Shown here one piece after another: positions 32,439 through 34,721 of a DNA stretch of 34,721 nucleotides (positions are counted from its first letter, which is position 1; each line of letters starts with the position of its first letter). The stretch spans positions 1 through 34,721 of the forward strand of contig NZ_FONM01000021.1 in NCBI RefSeq assembly GCF_900112935.1, given 5' to 3'. The notes beneath the pieces were generated by a model, which was not told the DNA's origin, did no database searches, and saw only the letters and a list, made by a program, of their open reading frames with translations. Made by a program: the position numbers and the translations under genes. The stretch is from Trichococcus pasteurii (GTDB taxonomy: Bacteria > Bacillota > Bacilli > Lactobacillales > Aerococcaceae).

Positions 32439-32888
32439 TTATTTGTTCAGCGCGGCTACCATAGCTTCAGAGAATTTCTGCAGGTTCGCGATGTCCTCTT
32501 CTTCGGCGTTCAAGTCGATCTTGACGTTTTCTGCGCCGATTGTTGCGCCGAATTTTTTGAATTGCGCTTCGAAATCATCGACTGCTTTGCAGTAATATTC
32601 ATAGAATGTATCCCCAGATCCGACGACGCCAGCGATTTTGCCTGTGAAGTCGACGTCTTCCATCTCTTCATAGAAGTCCATGAATTCGTCCGGCAAGTCG
32701 CCGTCCGTTCCGTATGTGTAGGTCGCGATGATGTTCATGTCATATTCCAAAAAGTCCTCTGGTGCAACTTGCGTGCATTCTTTTACTTCGACGTTTACAC
32801 CCAATGCTTCCAATTGGTCTGCAACGATATCGGCGATTTCTTCGGTATTCCCTGTCAAACTTGCGTATACGATCAATGCTGATGCCAT
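32439..32888 (-). CDS. Short-chain flavodoxin
   Basis: This 149-residue acidic FMN protein is a low-potential one-electron carrier in the cytosol. The phosphate loop is SLTGNTE (about residues 10-16), aromatic FMN-stacking positions are in TYTYGTDGDLP and SGDTFYEYYCKAVD, and the length matches short-chain flavodoxins of Lactobacillales. GAGGG precedes the ATG, and an extended -10 lies upstream. It is monocistronic. Confidence 0.95.
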   Translation of the reverse strand: MASALIVYASLTGNTEEIADIVADQLEALGVNVEVKECTQVAPEDFLEYDMNIIATYTYGTDGDLPDEFMDFYEEMEDVDFTGKIAGVVGSGDTFYEYYCKAVDDFEAQFKKFGATIGAENVKIDLNAEEEDIANLQKFSEAMVAALNK

Positions 32889-32929
32889 AGTATTTCCCTC
32901 TTTCTTCTCACGATTGCTTTCTTAAGCAA

Positions 32930-32938
32930 AGTATACCA
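32930..32938 (-). promoter_or_regulatory. Extended -10 promoter of the flavodoxin gene
   Basis: On the minus strand TGGTATACT (TGn plus TATACT) lies 41 bp before the ATG. A small TTGCTT/AAGCAA hairpin follows at the transcription start. Confidence 0.55.
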
Positions 32939-32999
32939 AAGTTCCGTCCGGTTGGCATCAAATAATCGCAGAATTGCGACAGGGTGTTCCACGGCCGTG

Positions 33000-33380
33000 C
33001 AGCTCCGACGAGCGCGGCCTTCGCCGGAGCTGGTGCGAGGGGGAGGGCCTGTCCTCCTGTTGGGGGTCGTTCGTCGGAGGACAGGGTGCGACCGCGTGCC
33101 TAGCTCCGGCAAACATTCGCTCGAAGGAGGACAGCAGATTGTTGGAACCCCACCTCCGTCGAGAGACCCGTTCGCCGGAGGAAAGCACTAGCTCCTGTTA
33201 GGGTTTGTTTCGCCGGAGTAGGCGAGAGCGCAAAACGCTCACCTGCGGCGAGCTTTCGTTCGACGGAGGACAAGCTCCGAATCCGCGCGCAGCTTCGGCT
33301 AACATTCGCTTGCAGGAGGAAGGCAGGTTACCGGCACCGCACCTCCGGCTAAAGGATACGTCGTCGGAAGTCGCTGCGGT
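33000..33380 (+). repeat. 189-bp tandem repeats, two units upstream of NERD paralogue 2
   Basis: Equivalent words recur exactly 189 bp apart: CGCCGGAG at 33022 and 33211, and AGCTCCGGC/AGCTTCGGC at 33102 and 33291. The units are the reverse complement of the array at 13770-14710. They fill nearly the whole gap between the flavodoxin promoter and the NERD gene, and an artificial 82-codon extension of the NERD frame runs through them. Confidence 0.92.
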
Positions 33381-33450
33381 AATAAAAAAAGCCAATGACG
33401 ATGGAATGCAGATACTACAGGTGACGATTCAATTAGAAGGAGGAGAACTA

Positions 33451-34350
33451 ATGGCATACAAAGAACGCACCAAACCGCGGATGCTCTGCATTTACGAAGC
33501 GTTGGCCAAACGGATGAAATTGGGGCAGGGAGATCAGTATTATTTGTTGCATATGGATGGAGGGTTCGAGGGCGAATGCGGGCTGGATGTGCATACGGAC
33601 GCGTTGGATTCGCGTTGTTTGGTGCTGAATGACCTGCAGTTGCGGCACAATCGCATTTCGATCCAGATTGATACATTGGTGATTTGTCCGGATAAGCTGC
33701 TGGTGTATGAAGCTAAAAACTATAAGGGTGACCATCAGTGGGGGCCAGTGACACTCCGGAAACCGAGCGGCGCCACGATGGAAAATCCGTCGGTCCAGCT
33801 GAATCGGACGATGGCAAGATTGGCCGTGCTGCTTGAGGATTTGAAAATCGATATGCCGATTGAAGGCTTCGTTGCGTTCATCAATCCTGAATTCAATTTG
33901 CTGAGTGCTCAAAAAATTGAGGATTACTTACTTCCCGGGCAGATTCCGCGTCATTTCCAGAATTTCCGGGTGAAGGGAGAAATCGGGCCGGAGCAACAGC
34001 GGCTGGCGGATTCGTTGATCCGGATGCACAATCCGCGCCATTTTGCCGAGGAAATGCCGGAAATCGACTACGCGAAGTTGCGAAAAGAGCTGTTCTGCCT
34101 GGATTGCGGTTCGGCGGTGCGCCTTGATGGGATCAAGTCGGTCTATTGTCCGGTCTGCAAAAAAAGGAGGCGGACGACGAAAACGATTCTGCACAATATC
34201 GAGGAGTTCCGGTTGCTTTTTCCGGATGCGAAAGTGACGACGCCGCGGATGGCCGAGTGGTGCGGGATGGACAATAAGGATCGGATTTATCGGGTTCTTT
34301 GCAAGAACTATAAAGCTGTGGGCAAATGCCACGGGCGCCATTATGTATAA
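33451..34350 (+). CDS. NERD-domain protein with zinc ribbon (paralogue 2)
   Basis: This 299-residue protein is a clear full-length paralogue of the protein at 1714-2652. The NERD core has E40/E42 in GFEGE, D74 in QID, and E87-x-K89 in YEAKNY. The zinc ribbon follows as CLDC and CPVC, and the C-terminal module reads FPDAKVTTPRMAEWCGMDNKDRIYRVL. The ATG at 33451 follows AAGGAGGAG and is the secure start. The protein is predicted to be a nuclease or nucleic-acid binding protein. It lies between two arrays of the 189-bp repeat in the same direction. A perfect 17-bp terminator stem follows the stop, and its sequence contains the CTCCGACGA word of the repeat family. Confidence 0.83.
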   Translation: MAYKERTKPRMLCIYEALAKRMKLGQGDQYYLLHMDGGFEGECGLDVHTDALDSRCLVLNDLQLRHNRISIQIDTLVICPDKLLVYEAKNYKGDHQWGPVTLRKPSGATMENPSVQLNRTMARLAVLLEDLKIDMPIEGFVAFINPEFNLLSAQKIEDYLLPGQIPRHFQNFRVKGEIGPEQQRLADSLIRMHNPRHFAEEMPEIDYAKLRKELFCLDCGSAVRLDGIKSVYCPVCKKRRRTTKTILHNIEEFRLLFPDAKVTTPRMAEWCGMDNKDRIYRVLCKNYKAVGKCHGRHYV

Positions 34351-34351
34351 G

Positions 34352-34394
34352 GGCAAGAACTCCGACGAAGCTGCGGCTCGTCGGAGTTCTTGCC
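34352..34394 (+). terminator. Terminator of NERD paralogue 2
   Basis: GGCAAGAACTCCGACGA and TCGTCGGAGTTCTTGCC form a perfect 17-bp stem immediately after the stop codon; the following U-tract is weak (TGTTTGCTT). Confidence 0.75.
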
Positions 34395-34424
34395 TGTTTG
34401 CTTATCTGAGGGATTGCATTGCGG

Positions 34425-34721
34425 CAGGAGAGTGTTCTCCGACGGGGGTTCCTTGGCCGGAGCTGGTGCGATGGGGAGATGCTGTCCTCCGACGAGAGAT
34501 TGTTCGCCGGAGGACAGGATCAAAGTCCGCGGTCAGCTCCGGCTAGGTTCCGGTAACAGGAGGACAGCAGATTGTTGGAACCGCAACTCCGTTGAGAAGG
34601 GCGCTCACCTGAGGAAGGCACCAGCTTCTGTTAGGATTTGCTTCGCCGGAGTTGGCGAGAGCGCGAAATCCGTACCTCCGACGAGCCTTCGTTCGCGGGA
34701 GGACAGACTGTGCCTGCGTGG
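34425..34721 (+). repeat. 189-bp repeats running off the window edge
   Basis: GGCCGGAG at 34455 and CGCCGGAG at 34644 are 189 bp apart, and the sequence follows the same order of words as 33000-33290. About 1.5 units are visible before the window ends inside the array. Confidence 0.9.

Noticed and set aside
33205-33450. An 82-residue N-terminal extension of NERD paralogue 2
   Set aside because: It is translated repeat DNA; AAGGAGGAG before the ATG at 33451 and alignment to the other paralogue fix the start.

Overview
The window looks like a low-GC Gram-positive chromosome, most likely Lactobacillales, and the mix of genes would fit a Carnobacteriaceae/Trichococcus-like organism. This is inferred from strong AGGAGG ribosome binding sites, Lac-family PTS permeases with RpiR regulators, a GH1 6-phospho-glycosidase, a Gram-positive-type GMP reductase, an M29 aminopeptidase and a Phd/RelE module. 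No rRNA or other phylogenetic marker is present. The left edge coincides with the terminal inverted repeat of an IS1380-family element, so the window may begin at an assembly break.

Layout. 1-1679: IS1380-type insertion sequence. 1.7-3.9 kb: a NERD-domain protein whose 3' end runs into a 52-bp tandem array, then a Phd/YefM-RelE toxin-antitoxin pair, then a second 52-bp array. 4.0-6.8 kb: an EIIC-only PTS operon with a stand-alone RarA/MgsA C-terminal-like protein, divergent from an RpiR regulator. 7.0-9.1 kb: a YeiH-type exporter divergent from a LysR regulator. 9.3-10.3 kb: guaC. 10.4-11.25 kb: noncoding, with a palindromic operator and two terminators. 11.25-12.4 kb: a 56-codon secreted-peptide gene divergent from an RRNPP (Rgg/PlcR-like) regulator, which looks like a complete peptide quorum-sensing switch. 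12.6-13.0 kb: a 104-bp tandem array. 13.06 kb: tRNA-Arg(CCT). 13.4 kb: a small membrane coiled-coil protein. 13.8-14.7 kb: five copies of a ~189-bp repeat. 14.8-16.0 kb: M29 aminopeptidase. 16.6-18.4 kb: an AAA ATPase/TOPRIM-like pair flanked by direct copies of the 189-bp repeat. 18.7 kb: an orphan RpiR regulator. 19.7-23.5 kb: a 1263-residue protein with a nuclease-like N-terminus. 23.7-27.65 kb: RpiR regulator, EIIC and GH1 with cre sites. 27.8-30.9 kb: a DNA methylase-DUF262-HEPN operon. 31.4-32.9 kb: a coiled-coil protein and a flavodoxin. 33.0-34.7 kb: a second NERD paralogue between two 189-bp arrays.

How it fits together. Housekeeping and sugar-uptake genes are interleaved with accessory genes that look like defence functions: a toxin-antitoxin pair, an ATPase+TOPRIM pair, a giant nuclease-like protein, and a methylase+DUF262+HEPN operon. 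Three structured tandem-repeat families (52, 104 and 189 bp) fill many of the gaps. Three accessory modules lie between direct copies of the same repeat. Both NERD-domain paralogues adjoin repeat arrays, which suggests a link between the repeats and these putative nucleases or between the repeats and gene exchange.

The two candidates for undescribed systems are the RRNPP regulator with its divergent pheromone precursor (11250-12444) and the repeat-plus-NERD/cargo organisation. Functional statements rest on motif recognition by eye; no database search was possible.
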